Assembly: GCA_946811695.1 (NCBI GenBank)
Contig: OX328132.1
Coordinates: 129,304,208 to 129,368,207 of the forward strand
Length of the DNA: 64,000 bases
Direction of reading: 5' to 3'
From: Gonocerus acuteangulatus
Lineage: Eukaryota > Arthropoda > Insecta > Hemiptera > Coreidae
Each line of letters opens with the position of its first letter. The first letter of the stretch is position 1. Made by a program: the position numbers and the translations under genes. Under the pieces are notes generated by a model. It made no database searches. It was given only the letters and a program-made list of their open reading frames with translations, and was not told the origin of the DNA. Of the stretch, positions 33,601 to 45,019 are shown one piece after another.

Positions 33601-34008
33601 CTTCCTATGAAGATATAGGCAATAGGAAGGTAAAGGAACCATCGCTGTGTCTTCCTATGAAGATATAGGCAATAGGAAGGTAAAGGAACCATCGCTGTGT
33701 CTCCCTATGAAGATATAGGCAATAGGAAGGTAAAGGAACCATCGCTGTGTCTTCCTATGAAGATATAGGCAATAGGAAGGTAAAGGAACCATCGCTGTGT
33801 CTCCCTATGAAGATATAGGCAATAGGAAGGTAAAGGAACCATCGCTGTGTCTTCCTATGAAGATATAGGCAATAGGAAGGTAAAGGAACCATCGCTGTGT
33901 TTTCCTATGAAGATATAGGCAATAGGAAGGTAAAGGAACCATCGCTGTGTCTCCCTATGAAGATATAGGCAATAGGAAGGTAAAGGAACCATCGCTGTGT
34001 CTTCCTAT
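33601..34008. repeat. 50-bp minisatellite, 8.2 copies
   Basis: Units of exactly 50 bp beginning CTTCCTATGAAGATATAGGC. Only the second to fourth bases vary (CTTCC, CTCCC, TTTCC), so the array is very young. The unit contains TTCCTAT and AATAGGAA, which can pair. Confidence 0.97.
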
Positions 34009-34135
34009 TTCTATCTATTTATTATTTATATTTCACGTAAATTATGTTTGGGGTTTGTTAATATAACAATATTAAATATACCATATTTCCATTAAACTAC
34101 TCTACAGCACATACCTCCTGTATATTACACATACA

Positions 34136-35358
34136 TCTACTATATATTTGTCAAATACCACTTACTCACTCACTCACTCATCTATCAACACCCAGCCCAA
34201 ACCGCTCGCAAAATTTTGAAATTTTGCATGGACACTCCCTATATAACGTAGGCGCTCGTTAAGAAAGGATTTTTTGATATTCGTATTTTTAAGCATTTTT
34301 AGGGGGGTTTAAAGTTTGAGTTGGTTAGAGAAGGCAAGCCCAGGCAGCCTGCGTTGCTAGGACGATAAAGAACAGCTGTTACCTTACATTATCTATCTCA
34401 TAGTTTTATTTCTAATTGAGGTTAATTTCAACTATGATGGCAGTCCTTGAATTACTAGAAATTAACTGTCACTCATAGAGTTTTAATTGCGTTTCTTTTC
34501 TCCCTGTTCCCGTCAGATAGGCTTACCATATTTTTGGAGAGTTAAACCGAGACACATTAATATGGGATGGGCATACCAGGGGGGGTTGGGAATAAAAACA
34601 GTACAAATTATAAGCAAAATGATGAGTTTTAAGCCTAGCAAGTAACAGGAAGGGGGGATCCTGAACTGTTAGTCTACCCAAACCTTAAAAATAAGAACGG
34701 AACTTTTTTTGCTACTTGATTTTCTTAAAAAAATCTCTCAGCCAAATAGTAGTGTCTGGCAGCTGGCAGCGCTGTGCAGGTAGTTCCAGCGTTTTACAGT
34801 TAGATTACTTCTCATATCTTTGACACTGTGAGCAGTAGTAACAATGTTGATTGTAGAAAAGTAACCGTTTTATAAAAGATTCTTATAAACATGAATTCAT
34901 TACTTTTTACATCTTACAGCCTTTTCCGGGACATTGATAAAACCGGGCGGGACACCGAAACAATTGCAAAATACCGGGACAGTCCCGGTCAAACCGTGAT
35001 GTATGGTAAGCCTATCCTTAAGCGGCCCCTACACGGTCAGTAATAATGACATTACCTTATCAAAATGACAGTAATAATGATAGTGTAAGGTGGACAAAGT
35101 TGGAATGACGAACAGTAATGATGTGAATCCGGATTTTCTGATCTCGGCTTCATCATTACTGAAAGTGGAGGAGATACTGTCATTAGTAATGATGGTGTAG
35201 GGAGCGCTACATCATAAATCCGTCATTACTCAGTCTATCTCGAGCTGTAACTAGGCGGAACAGGTGTAAAGGTTGAACTAGATTGAGTAGTAAGGGCAAA
35301 AAATAAGATGAATTGAAATGTATGACTCTACCTTGGTAACATTATAGTTATAAAATTA

Positions 35359-35432
<74 letters not shown>

Positions 35433-36423
35433 AAGTAACGAGTCCGCATTAAGTCTAATTAAAATATATCATAGCATAAAATATATATAAAGTCATCTAT
35501 AAGGTACCAACCACTTTTCACATTCGTTACTTTGCATTTGTATCGACGATTTAAAATAGGTTGAAAGTGCTTTATTTTTTATATCGACTTTAGAAAATAA
35601 TGTTGACGTGATTCTTTTGCCAATTCATTTGTCTTATAGAGTAGATTAGAAGAAAATATAATCGTTAAACTATAATTTATATTTCGTCAGATATATTCAA
35701 AAATATGCTTACGTTTTCAAGCAAACTAGTATTTATATATTTATAAATGACTATTGTATTATCTCAAAAGGTATTTGCGAAAAATGGTTATCAAAATAAA
35801 AATAAAATGTAAACTTTTTTGCACATAACCTCGGTCCCAGAACACGTAGAAACGCCCCGATTGGAAGGATACGTGTCATATTAAGGCCTTTACGAACGTT
35901 TCACATGTTTTTTGTGGCTAGTGTCGCAATTATATCTACACAGGCGACTTTGCGAGGATCCATTATTAACAAAACGCTTCTGTCACGGAGATGACAATGC
36001 ATACTGAAGAAAAGTAATGACATTAAAAATGATCCATGGAATGACGGAGTAAGGTGTACATTGTAATGATGATATGGAATGACGAGAGTTGAATAGTAAT
36101 GACATTACTGATAATGTCATTATTACTCACCGTGTAGGGGCCGCTTATGAGTTTTCTAGGTGAGGCAATAATATCGGAACCCTTGCACAGCCTCCTCGCC
36201 TATAAGCCTGGTAATGCTCGCAAATATAATGGGTGTTTCCAAATAACTTTTTGGAAACATAAACTTTTAAATTTTAACGCCCATTGAATAACATATAGTA
36301 TGACGGGAACCGTGCTATAATAAACTGAACAAAATTGTATAGTAACGTAATTTTAATGAAACATTATTTAACGCAATAAAATAACTACTTATCTGCCGTG
36401 ACGAAGCACGGGTATTCAGCTAG
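34136..36423 (+). mobile_element. Helitron, non-autonomous, with nested TIR element
   Basis: The 3' end is CAGCTAG followed by T (CTAG at 36420-36423), preceded by the hairpin CCGTG-ACGAAG-CACGG (36396-36411), as in Helitrons. The 5' end is placed at TCTACTATATATTTG (34136, after an A); CATCTATCAACACCCAGCC and GAAATTTTGCATGGAC follow, phrases I know from arthropod Helitron 5' regions. No Rep/helicase frame is present. A TIR element (35021-36144) occupies half of it. The 3' end is firmer than the 5' end. Confidence 0.62.
35021..36144. mobile_element. TIR DNA transposon nested in the Helitron (1.1 kb)
   Basis: The left end AGCGGCCCCTACACGGTCAG and the reverse complement of the right end (GCGGCCCCTACACGGTGAGT) match, extended by AATAATGACATTA. 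TTA lies at both edges (35018-35020, 36145-36147), which would suit a PIF/Harbinger-type target. There is no transposase frame; a (TA)n tract fills 35352-35432. Superfamily uncertain. Confidence 0.62.
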
Positions 36424-36530
36424 TATAGAATATTTAGTGAAAAGTTTAAAAAAAAAACATAAAGATCACCTGTAAAAAGTTAAAACAAAAGCAGGATAAA
36501 TCTAATGCCGTTAACATTAATATTGAGAAG

Positions 36531-36802
36531 GAAGCGTTGATCGTCGGGGTTTCGGTCAGTGTTCTTATTCAATAAAACACATTTTATTTGCTAAAATGTA
36601 TATTTATTGCCGCCAACGTTTCGGCTTGCTATACAAGCCATCTTCTCAATAGCCCTGAAGATGGCTTGTATAGCAAGCCGAAACGTTGGCGGCAATGAAT
36701 ATACATTTTAGCAAATAAAATGTGTTTTATTGAATAAGAACACTGACCAAAACCCCGACGATCAACGCTTCCTACTTCCGAACGGTCGACCATATATTCT
36801 CA
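36531..36802 (+). mobile_element. 272-bp palindromic Penelope-like insertion with 15-bp target-site duplication
   Basis: ATTAATATTGAGAAG is present at 36516-36530 and 36803-36817. The element starts GAAGCGTTGATCGTCGGGGT and its second half is the reverse complement (arms about 36531-36645 and 36660-36777), followed by the unique end CGAACGGTCGACCATAT. A complete ribozyme-like motif lies on the plus strand and a damaged one on the minus arm. The 55286-55534 insertion has the same ends. Confidence 0.75.
36652..36690 (+). ncRNA. Hammerhead-ribozyme-like motif, copy 5
   Basis: Stem I GCC/GGC (36652-36654 with 36688-36690), CTGAAGA (36655-36661), extra T, stem II GGCTTG/CAAGCC around TATAG, GAAA (36680-36683), CGTT giving a GTT triplet. 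The mirrored minus-strand copy at 36608-36645 has GAGAAGA in place of CTGAAGA, breaking the core. Confidence 0.62.
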
Positions 36803-36817
36803 ATTAATATTGAGAAG

Positions 36818-37750
36818 AACCAAGTTACCTCTTCCACCTTCCATAAAGTTTTCCATATCCTAAATACACTCCTTTAGATAAATTCTGCACCTACACCTGA
36901 CACCTGGAAACCTCGGAATCCATGAACTCATGACAGCTTAACCCTTTCATGCACACTGGCGGTCATTTCCCACGGCTCCCCCTCTCTTTTCACATCCGGA
37001 TCTCCCTACTTCATTCTTTCTCTCTTCCTCTTAGGTATGTTCTTTCTCTTTTTGGAATTGTTCACTCAGCACACTATTTCTAAGTAAGTCATACTCAAAA
37101 ATTGTATTAATTTAGGCACCACTTGTAGCGCATTTTTATCTTCCGTTTATAATTTTGATGTGCCAGAAGATCAAGCTGAAACGTTGTTTTATATATATAT
37201 ATATATATTCGGGAAAGTATTTGGTTGAAATGTGGCCTTGGGTGAAAAGGAGAAGACACGACCCGATGATGTGATTTGTATATTCGGTAGCTTTGTGAAC
37301 TATCGACAAAGACATTAAAGCCGTTGATTACTTAAGCCGAGTAGCTTTAGGGACATGTTTGTCGGTTCCTAGCAGAGTTGTAGAACCTTTAGGAATATCA
37401 TTAAGGTGGAATGAAAGATAGATGTCGGAGAACACAGCTTGTTTCCCAATCTAAAACTAGTTACTGTTCGCCTCTTCCTCCATCTTCCGACGCTCCCAAC
37501 TTTCCTCTACTGCCATTTCGTCGCCAGTACAACTTTGTTCGGATCAATTACTAACAGCTCTTGGGTCATCAGATTTTAAACTAAACTTTGTTCTATTTCA
37601 GGAGTGGAATCTAATTAGGCTCAAGAGTAATATAAAAATTCCTTCAGAATCGGCGGGGAAATGTGTTTTTAAAGCACCTTTGCTTTGAGTTTACACAGGT
37701 GTGTAAAGAACGTTCAATTTAACACGGATCAAAATCTTTTTATGGCCAAA
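36818..37750. other. Unassigned stretch
   Basis: CAGAAGATCAAGCTGAAACGTT near 37153-37174 echoes the ribozyme-like motif but has no stem II. A short (AT)n lies at 37187-37208. No gene. Confidence 0.3.
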
Positions 37751-38145
37751 CAGTTGTATTAAATGCTCCACCTCAGCGTTCAAAGTACGCTGACTGTTTG
37801 GCATAGCCAGTTGTAGCCTTCAACCTCAGCCTTCAAAGTATGCCCATAGTTAGGCATAGGCAGTTATAGCGCTCGAACTCAGCGTTCAAAGTACGCCCAC
37901 TGTTTGGCATAGGCAGTTGTAGCGCTCGAACTCAGCATTCGAAGTACGCCCATAGTTAGGCATAGGCAGTTATAGCGCTCGAACTCAGCATTCGAAGTAC
38001 GCCCACTGTTTGACATAAGCAGCTGTAGTGCTCGAACTCAGCATTCGAAGTACGCCCACTGTTTGACACAAGCAGTTGTAGCGCTCGAACTCAGCATTCG
38101 AAGTACGCCCACTGTTTGGCATAAGCAGCTGTAGTGGTCGATTCC
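37751..38145. repeat. 53-bp minisatellite, about 7 copies
   Basis: CAGTTGTAGCGCTCGAACTC recurs at 37808, 37861, 37914, 37967, 38020, 38073 and 38126, with a looser first copy at 37751. Confidence 0.92.
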
Positions 38146-38213
38146 CAAATTAAATTTTTTATAATCACTTTGCTTAGGCAAAACCGATTTGAGTGAAACT
38201 GGAAGGTTTATTG

Positions 38214-39303
38214 CGTTAGGATGTGAGGAATGCTCGTGTTACCACACGTTAGGATGTGAGGAATGCTCGTGTTACTACACGTTAGGATGTGAGGAATGCT
38301 CGTGTTACTACATGTTAGGATGTGAGGAATGCTCGTTTTACTACACGTTAGGATGTGAGGAATGCTCGTGTTACTACACGTTAGGATGTGAGGAATGCTC
38401 GTGTTACTACACGTTAGGATGTGAGGAATGCTCGTGTTACTACACGTTAGGATGTGAGGAATGCTCGTGTTACTACACGTTAGGATGTGAGGAATGCTCG
38501 TGTTACTACACGTTAGGATGTGAGGAATGCTCGTGTTACTACACGTTAGGATGTGAGGAATGCTCGTGTTACTACACGTTAGGATGTGAGGAATGCTCGT
38601 GTTACTAAACGTTAGGATGTGAGGAATGCTCGTTTTACTACACGTTAGGATGTGAGGAATGCTCGTGTTACTACACGTTAGGATGTGAGGAATGCTCGTG
38701 TTACTACACGTTAGGATGTGAGGAATGCTCGTGTTACTACACGTTAGGATGTGAGGAATGCTCGTGTTACTACACGTTAGGATGTGAGGAATGCTCGTGT
38801 TACTACACGTTAGGATGTGAGGAATGCTCGTTTTACTACACGTTAGGATGTGAGGAATGCTCGTGTTACTACACGTTAGGATGTGAGGAATGCTCGTGTT
38901 ACTACACGTTAGGATGTGAGGAATGCTCGTGTTACTACACGTTAGGATGTGAGGAATGCTCGTGTTACTACACGTTAGGATGTGAGGAATGCTCGTGTTA
39001 CTACACGTTAGGATGTGAGGAATGCTCGTGTTACTAAACGTTAGGATGTGAGGAATGCTCGTTTTACTACACGTTAGGATGTGAGGAATGCTCGTGTTAC
39101 TACACGTTAGGATGTGAGGAATGCTCGTGTTACTACACGTTAGGATGTGAGGAATGCTCGTTTTAGTACACGTTAGGATGTGAGGAATGCTCGTGTTACT
39201 ACACGTTAGGATGTGAGGAATGCTCGTGTTACTACACGTTAGGATGTGAGGAATGCTCGTGTTACTACACGTTAGGATGTGAGGAATGCTCGTGTTACTA
39301 CAC
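38214..39303. repeat. 33-bp minisatellite, 33 copies
   Basis: The unit is CGTTAGGATGTGAGGAATGC plus TCGTGTTACTACA. The 33-bp period keeps a 382-codon minus-strand frame (CSNTSIPHILT repeated) and a 139-codon plus-strand frame open; neither has a domain or flanking coding sequence. GTTTTAC variants occur in five copies and CTAAAC in two. Confidence 0.96.
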
Positions 39304-39729
39304 GCGGGGTCGCCACAATGATAAGGAATGTAACTGTGACGCGCTATGCTGATCATTTTACAACTGACGTTCTATCCAGATTATGGTAGAAGTGACGTTA
39401 CGTGTTCATTACACTACAATGTACGTTATGAGTAGGATATTGTAGTCGCTTGAAGGGTGAGCCATAAAGCGAGCACACAATTTATTGTAAATGCAATTTC
39501 TCTTGGGTGTAATTTCGCGTAGGCCTATATAATAGAGCGAATGGACAGGATGGCCGTTACAACCTCTTGTCTGTCCATTCTGCAATACCTTTTATCTACG
39601 CACACCTGGAGGCAATAATTACAATATCCAGTCTCTTTTTTACTGATTTCTCCTTCATAGGTGGACACGCTCACAGGGGGGGGGGGGTAAATTCCATGTG
39701 TCCATCGTACAGGAACTCTGTCGACTTAG
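39304..39729. other. Flank of array and broken 5' side of a retrotransposon relic
   Basis: G run at 39676-39687. The first RNase H motif expected before 39730 cannot be read. Confidence 0.3.
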
Positions 39730-40488
39730 CATGTCGGCAGGCTACAAATCTCACTTGGAAAGACCCCAACGGTGTTCCAGGCGGAGATATACGCCATTTT
39801 AGCGGCGGCATACAGCATGAGCGAGAGGGGGGTCCGTAGGAGGAAGATTAATATCCTTACGGACAGTCAGGCTGCATGCAAAGCCTTAAGGAGCCAGGAG
39901 ACTACCTCGAGAGTGGTGGACGAGTGCCAGTCAAGGCTCAACTGACTAGCAACAGACAATAAGGTTGTCATTTACTGGGTGCCGGGACATAGAGGCATTC
40001 CGGGTAATGAGAGGGCGGACAAGCTGGCAGGGGCAGGAGCGGTAGTGATGCCTGTGGGTCCAGTGCCCTTTGTGGGATTATCAATGGCCTGTGCCAAGGA
40101 AGCAATAGCGGCAAAAGCCAAAAGGGACTTTGGAAAATTATGGGAGGGACAGAAAATAGCCCATACAAAGTCCTTCATAGATTTTAATAAACTCAGTAAA
40201 AAGGACACCTTTCTGGATATGTCCAGAAGAGACCTGAGGGAGACGGTCGCAACGATCACAGGCCATGGTACGATGAACAAACATATGTATGTTATGAAAA
40301 TGAAGTCCTCTCCGGTATGTAGGTGGTGCAAGGACAAGGAGGAGACACCTAAGCATGTCATATTTGAATGTGTTACATTAGGAAGGAGGCGGTTCATGCA
40401 TTTTGGCAGCCTTGGAGAGGATGAGATCAGGAGGTCGGCTGAAATCTGGCACTATCTGAGATTCATCAGAAGTCTGAGAGAAGCCTAA
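39730..40488 (+). pseudogene. Non-LTR retrotransposon ORF2 C-terminus (RNase H and zinc knuckle), broken
   Basis: Frame 1 reads SLGKTPTVFQAEIYAILAAA, INILTDSQAACKAL, a TGA stop at 39943-39945, then VIYWVPGHRGIPGNERADKL, which are the second to fourth RNase H motifs (E in QAEIYA, D in LTDS, D in NERADKLA). The first motif (TDGS) is missing upstream beyond a TAG at 39727-39729. A C-x2-C-x8-H-x4-C knuckle (SPVCRWCKDKEETPKHVIFE then C) follows and the frame ends at 40488. It is a different lineage from the 15-17 kb copy (I/R1/LOA-like). The 3' end has a TATTC repeat at 40566-40578. Confidence 0.78.
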
Positions 40489-41420
40489 GTAGGCATACAG
40501 GACTCGCACAATAGGACAATTGGCCGAGGTGCACCCCGTGATGGCGGGGGTTTTGAGTCATGATTTATTCTATTCTATTCTAGCATGTCGGCATTAGTAT
40601 GATTTACTAGCCGCTTTTATTTCAGATTCTTAGGGATATCTGGCGTTTTTTTATATTTTCCTTGACAAAGGTTATAGATATGACCTTGGAAAGAGTACAT
40701 TAGATTCAATCAAAACGTGTACTTTGAAACCTAGTAACGCAGCTACGTAACCTTTACGATTTTTTTACGCAAATTTCGCCCAAAATGAATACGAGGCGCC
40801 AAACAAGAAACCGACAATATCCATTTAAGGACCGATTTATTCGACAGAGATCGTTATACCATAAATCGCCTCGTTTTTGTAGATTTTAAATCCATCCACT
40901 TTCTATTTGCTACGATTTCCCAATCGTTTTCGTGATATATATGAACATATCCGATTTCCCCCCCAAAATTCGCGGGAATTCTGCACAAAGAAAAGCGTTC
41001 CGAAAGGATTCTGCGGGATAACGGTTTCAAGTTATGAACATGCTTTAATTCAAAAGGATCAGAGTGGGCAGAGGGGGGGGGGGCGCCCCCTGATCTTCCA
41101 AAATAGTAACACTAAATAATCGGATTTTGTTTTCTGCGTGCTCCGTCATATTGCAACACATTGAATATTGCAATTATTCGTATTAATTTAAATTTTTTTC
41201 ATACAAAACTAAATTCAAATAAATAAAGCAGAAAATGCAACCAATTACAATAAAATTATAATTACATACATCGAAACCAATAATTATTAGTTTTCAGTTA
41301 ATATTCTTATTTGAAGTTAATGATGATTATAAAAATCATAAAGTATTGCCGAAAACAATTCACAACACAATCACTGTTCAATATTTCTTAAGTATTTCAT
41401 GAAATTGGATTAAAGTTCAA
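40489..41420. other. Retrotransposon 3' UTR then unassigned AT-rich stretch
   Basis: 40489-40580 is the 3' UTR of the relic, with GGGGTTTTGAGTCATGATTT and a TTCTA tract. G run at about 41072-41081. No gene beyond. Confidence 0.35.
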
Positions 41421-41543
41421 TTCAGCTGGTTTTGAAGCTTTTCCTTCCATGTTTTTAGTAATTCAGCTGGTTTTGAAGCTTTTCCTTCCATGTTTTTAGT
41501 AATTCAGCTGGTTTTGAAGCTTTTCCTTCCATGTTTTTCGTAA
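41421..41543. repeat. 41-bp repeat, 3 copies
   Basis: TTCAGCTGGTTTTGAAGCTT units at 41421, 41462 and 41503, nearly identical. Confidence 0.95.
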
Positions 41544-41614
41544 TATTCTTATCATGAACTCATGTCTTATATATCTATATTTTGTGTAGTTGAAGACAAT
41601 GTGGTGAATGGGGT

Positions 41615-41717
41615 TCAACCAGGTATATTCTTAAACTTGGCAATGTTTAGTTTTCTCTCTAAAGATAATTTCGGCACAAAAAAAAACATTGCCAAGTTTA
41701 AGAATATACCTGGTTGA
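41615..41717. repeat. Perfect 34-bp inverted repeat with 35-nt loop
   Basis: Left arm 41615-41648 (TCAACCAGGTATATTCTTAA...), right arm 41684-41717; all positions pair. Confidence 0.92.
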
Positions 41718-42689
41718 GGAAAGTGATATTTTAGTAACTGGATATAAGTATTTTTATTGCTGTTTTTAAAGGTCAGTTGAAGTGTCTTTACTGTTCTTAG
41801 TAAGTAACTATGAGGCCTTCTAAGTAATGAACTTGGACATTTCTTTCTTGTATCATCTCTTGTATTGGCAAATATTTTTTGTTGAAAATATGGTACACTT
41901 AATACACCAACTCATGCTACTTTTTTTGGAGTGTAGGATGGTAAGGCGTTTTTTGAGGGTTTTAGGAGGAGATATTTCGCGCTTTTTGGGGAAGGGAGTG
42001 TTTCTTTGTGGGGGGAGGAACTTGGCCTCTATTTCACATTTATGTTTTTTTTTGGGATCTCATTACTTTTTTCCAAGTATTCATTAAAATTTAGTCGCCG
42101 CATACCTACTGGCTTTTGTACTTCTTATAAAAACAGGGTCTTTGGATTCGGCAGTAAGTTCTCCTTACTGCTTGATATTTGATACCAATAATACCAATAA
42201 TCAACCTACATACATATAATCACAAGACTAGAAAAGTTAGAAGCTATTCCAGATGCCAGTACTCTAGAGGTCAAATTGATTGCTCTCTTAACTAAACTAT
42301 TACACTGTAAAACACAGTAACCTTATCCCGAGGATATAGATCACAATAGGGAAAGTGCAGAAGGCCTTCAAGAAAAAAAAAAAGAACAAAGACGATACAT
42401 TTTGGGTTTGTGATCCTAAACTTTGTAATTTAGATGACTTTGAAAAACTTAGTATCTGCTTTCAAGTATATTATGCAGTTAACCCTTACGACTTTATTTA
42501 CAACATTTAAGAAAGAAGTCACACGTGTTGTTGTTAAGATGCATCGAAATGTTTCTTAAAACATCAAATATAGGTTCTCCTTACCAATGACTCAAGACGA
42601 TTCATTTGATACCCCACATGATGGGTTTCAGAAGGAATGATGGCTTTCCGATGGAACAAAAAGTACAAAACGTCATTGGTAACATGACA
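41718..42689. other. Unassigned; includes dispersed repeat family B
   Basis: 42570-42640 (ATTCATTTGATACCCCACAT) recurs at 43089-43160 and, inverted, at 28855-28900. A T-rich frame of 86 codons at 41827 is not protein-like. Confidence 0.3.
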
Positions 42690-43060
42690 CTCCCGTATCA
42701 AGACCGACCTGCGTGCCAAGTTTGGTCAAAATAGGCCAAACGGTGTGGATTTTTATAAGGTACAAAGATACGGACAGGCAGCTGAAAGATCTTTTTGACC
42801 TACCCTAGTGCATTCCCCGGACCAAGACCGACCTGTGTGCCAAGTTTGGTCAAAATCGGTCAAACGGTGTGAATTTGTATAAGGAATAAACAGTTAGGCA
42901 AACAGCTGATAGACGATATTGAACTAGCCTCTGATTCTCCCCGTATCAAGATCCACCTGTGTCCCAAGTTTGGTCAAAATCGGTCAAACGGTTCGGATTT
43001 GTATAAGGAACAAACATACAGACAGACAGCTGGTATAAGATTTTGACCGAGCCTATATGC
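42690..43060. repeat. About 124-bp repeat, 3 copies
   Basis: GTGCCAAGTTTGGTCAAAAT lies at about 42712, 42836 and 42961, each followed by a CAAACGGT and GACAGGCAGCTG-type segment. The CAAGTTTGGT...AATCGGT phrase is common in animal transposon 3' regions, so this is probably element-derived. Confidence 0.82.
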
Positions 43061-43190
43061 GCCTAATTGTTTCTTAAAACATCAAATATAGGTTCTTCAT
43101 ACCGAGACGATTCATCTAATACCCCACATCATGGGTTTCGGACGGAATGATGGGTTTCCGAAGGAAGTACAAAACTGGCACGTATTGAAG

Positions 43191-43420
43191 TAAGTATTGA
43201 TATTGTTCTATGAAAATAAGGTAAATTGGTTACTAATGAGGGGGGGGGGAGGATTTGTAGTTGTAATGTGCCTCCTACCGTCGTAATGTCCGATATATTG
43301 TAAGGAAACTGACAATAAAACGATAGTAAGTATTGATATTGTTTTATGAAAATAAGGTAAATTGGTTATTGATGAAGGGGGGGGGGAGGATCTGTAGTTG
43401 TATTGTGATGGAACTCTTAC
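43191..43420. repeat. 136-bp direct repeat, 2 copies, each with a G run
   Basis: TAAGTATTGATATTGTTYTA at 43191 and 43327; each copy has 9-10 G residues (about 43241 and 43378) then AGGATYTGTAGTTGTA. Confidence 0.85.
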
Positions 43421-43640
43421 AACAGCAGAAATTAACGACAGAAATTTTATAAAACAAAGGACACTGGACCAATTCAAAGTTGGGGTTTACACCGACAAAT
43501 ATTATGAATGGGCCAAACGCAAACTTCATTTTAGCACTTTCCTTCGAAGGACAATAGCTACTGAGGTTGCACTCATGACGGAATTTTTAAAAAATGTCTT
43601 CAAATCTTTAGCGATCCTACCTGGTAGAGACCGAAAATGA
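43398..43640 (+). other. Unidentified 80-codon open frame
   Basis: Contains RTLDQFKVGVYTDKYYEWAK and FLRRTIATEVALMTEFLKNV. It starts within the second 136-bp repeat. I do not recognise it; it could be a gene or transposon fragment or chance. Confidence 0.2.
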
Positions 43641-43983
43641 CCCCTGTTAAAATTTATATAAGGAAGAGGGCATAACGTCATAGGATATGCTGATGAGTAA
43701 GAAACGTATGTTATTTTATTTACATATTTTTTTCTGATTCTTAAATCGTAATTCTTGATGTAATTCTTCACGTTTCAAGTGATTTTAAAGCATTTAAACA
43801 GGTTTTATTTTACATACTTTGTCAAAAATCCATATTTTCACATATTCTGCCATACATACATATTTTTGCTACATATTTTGATATTCTTTTTATTTTATAA
43901 TAAAAATAAAGGGAAATCTGGAAAGAAAATAATGCTTTACCCATTGATTCTAGATATCTATGTCTATTCTAATTGCAAGAAAC
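43641..43983. other. Unassigned AT-rich spacer
   Basis: Nothing recognised. Confidence 0.3.
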
Positions 43984-45019
43984 AAAGGTGGCTGGTAGCC
44001 ATGCTTCCCCGGCGCTAATGGTCTAGGAGCAAAGGTGGCTGGTAGCCATGCTTCCCCGGCGCTAATGGTCTAGGAGCAGAGGTGGCTGGTAGCCATGCTT
44101 CCCCGGCGCTAATGGTCTAGGAGCAGAGGTGGCTGGCTGCCATGCTTCCCCGGCGCTAATGGTCTAGGAGCAGAGGTGGCTGGCTGCCATGCTTCCCCGG
44201 CGCTAATGGTCTAGGAGCAGAGGTGGCTGGTAGCCATGCTTCCCCGGCGCTAATGGTCTAGGAGCAAAGGTGGCTGGTAGCCATGCTTCCCCGGCGCTAA
44301 TGGTCTAGGAGCAAAGGTGGCTGGTAGCCATGCTTCCCCGGCGCTAATGGTCTAGGAGCAGAGGTGGCTGGTAGCCATGCTTCCCCGGCGCTAATGGTCT
44401 AGGAGCAAAGGTGGCTGGTAGCCATGCTTCCCCGGCGCTAATGGTCTAGGAGCGGAGGTGGCTGGCTGCCATGCTTCCGCGGCGCTAATGGTCTAGGAGC
44501 GGAGGTGGCTGGCTGCCATGCTTCCCCGGCGCTAATGGTCTAGGAGCAAAGGTGGCTGGTAGCCATGCTTCCCCGGCGCTAATGGTCTAGGAGCGGAGGT
44601 GGCTGGCTGCCATGCTTCCCCGGCGCTAATGGTCTAGGAGCAAAGGTGGCTGGTAGCCATGCTTCCCCGGCGCTAATGGTCTAGGAGCAGAGGTGGCTGG
44701 TAGCCATGCTTCCCCGGCGCTAATGGTCTAGGAGCAAAGGTGGCTGGTAGCCATGCTTCCCCGGCGCTAATGGTCTAGGAGCGGAGGTGGCTGGCTGCCA
44801 TGCTTCCCCGGCGCTAATGGTCTAGGAGCGGAGGTGGCTGGCTGCCATGCTTCCCCGGCGCTAATGGTCTAGGAGCAAAGGTGGCTGGTAGCCATGCTTC
44901 CCCGGCGCTAATGGTCTAGGAGCGGAGGTGGCTGGCTGCCATGCTTCCCCGGCGCTAATGGTCTAGGAGCAAAGGTGGCTGGTAGCCATGCTTCCCCGGC
45001 GCTAATGGTCTAGGAGCAG
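43984..45019. repeat. 47-bp minisatellite, 22 copies with 7-unit higher-order repeat
   Basis: The unit is AAAGGTGGCTGGTAGCCATG, CTTCCCC, GGCGCTAATGGTCTAGGAGC. Copies fall into types by CAAAGG/CAGAGG/CGGAGG and GTAGCC/CTGCC. Copies 9-15 and 16-22 have the same type order (B A D D A D A), a 329-bp higher-order unit. It is GC-richer than its surroundings. Confidence 0.96.

Noticed and set aside
33601..34008. CRISPR-like regular repeat
   Set aside because: Units are contiguous with no unique spacers, in a eukaryotic transposon-rich context; it is a minisatellite.
37153..37176. Ribozyme-like motif CAGAAGATCAAGCTGAAACGTT
   Set aside because: GAAACGTT is present but there is no room for stem II and CTGANGA is missing.
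38208..39356. 382-codon minus-strand open frame
   Set aside because: It is the 33-bp minisatellite read in a period divisible by three (CSNTSIPHILT repeats). There is no unique coding sequence or domain, and the opposite strand is also partly open.
39979..40488. Independent gene starting at 39979
   Set aside because: The codon there is GTG inside the RNase H motif WVPGHRG; the reading frame continues upstream to 39946 after a stop, so this is the end of a broken retrotransposon ORF.
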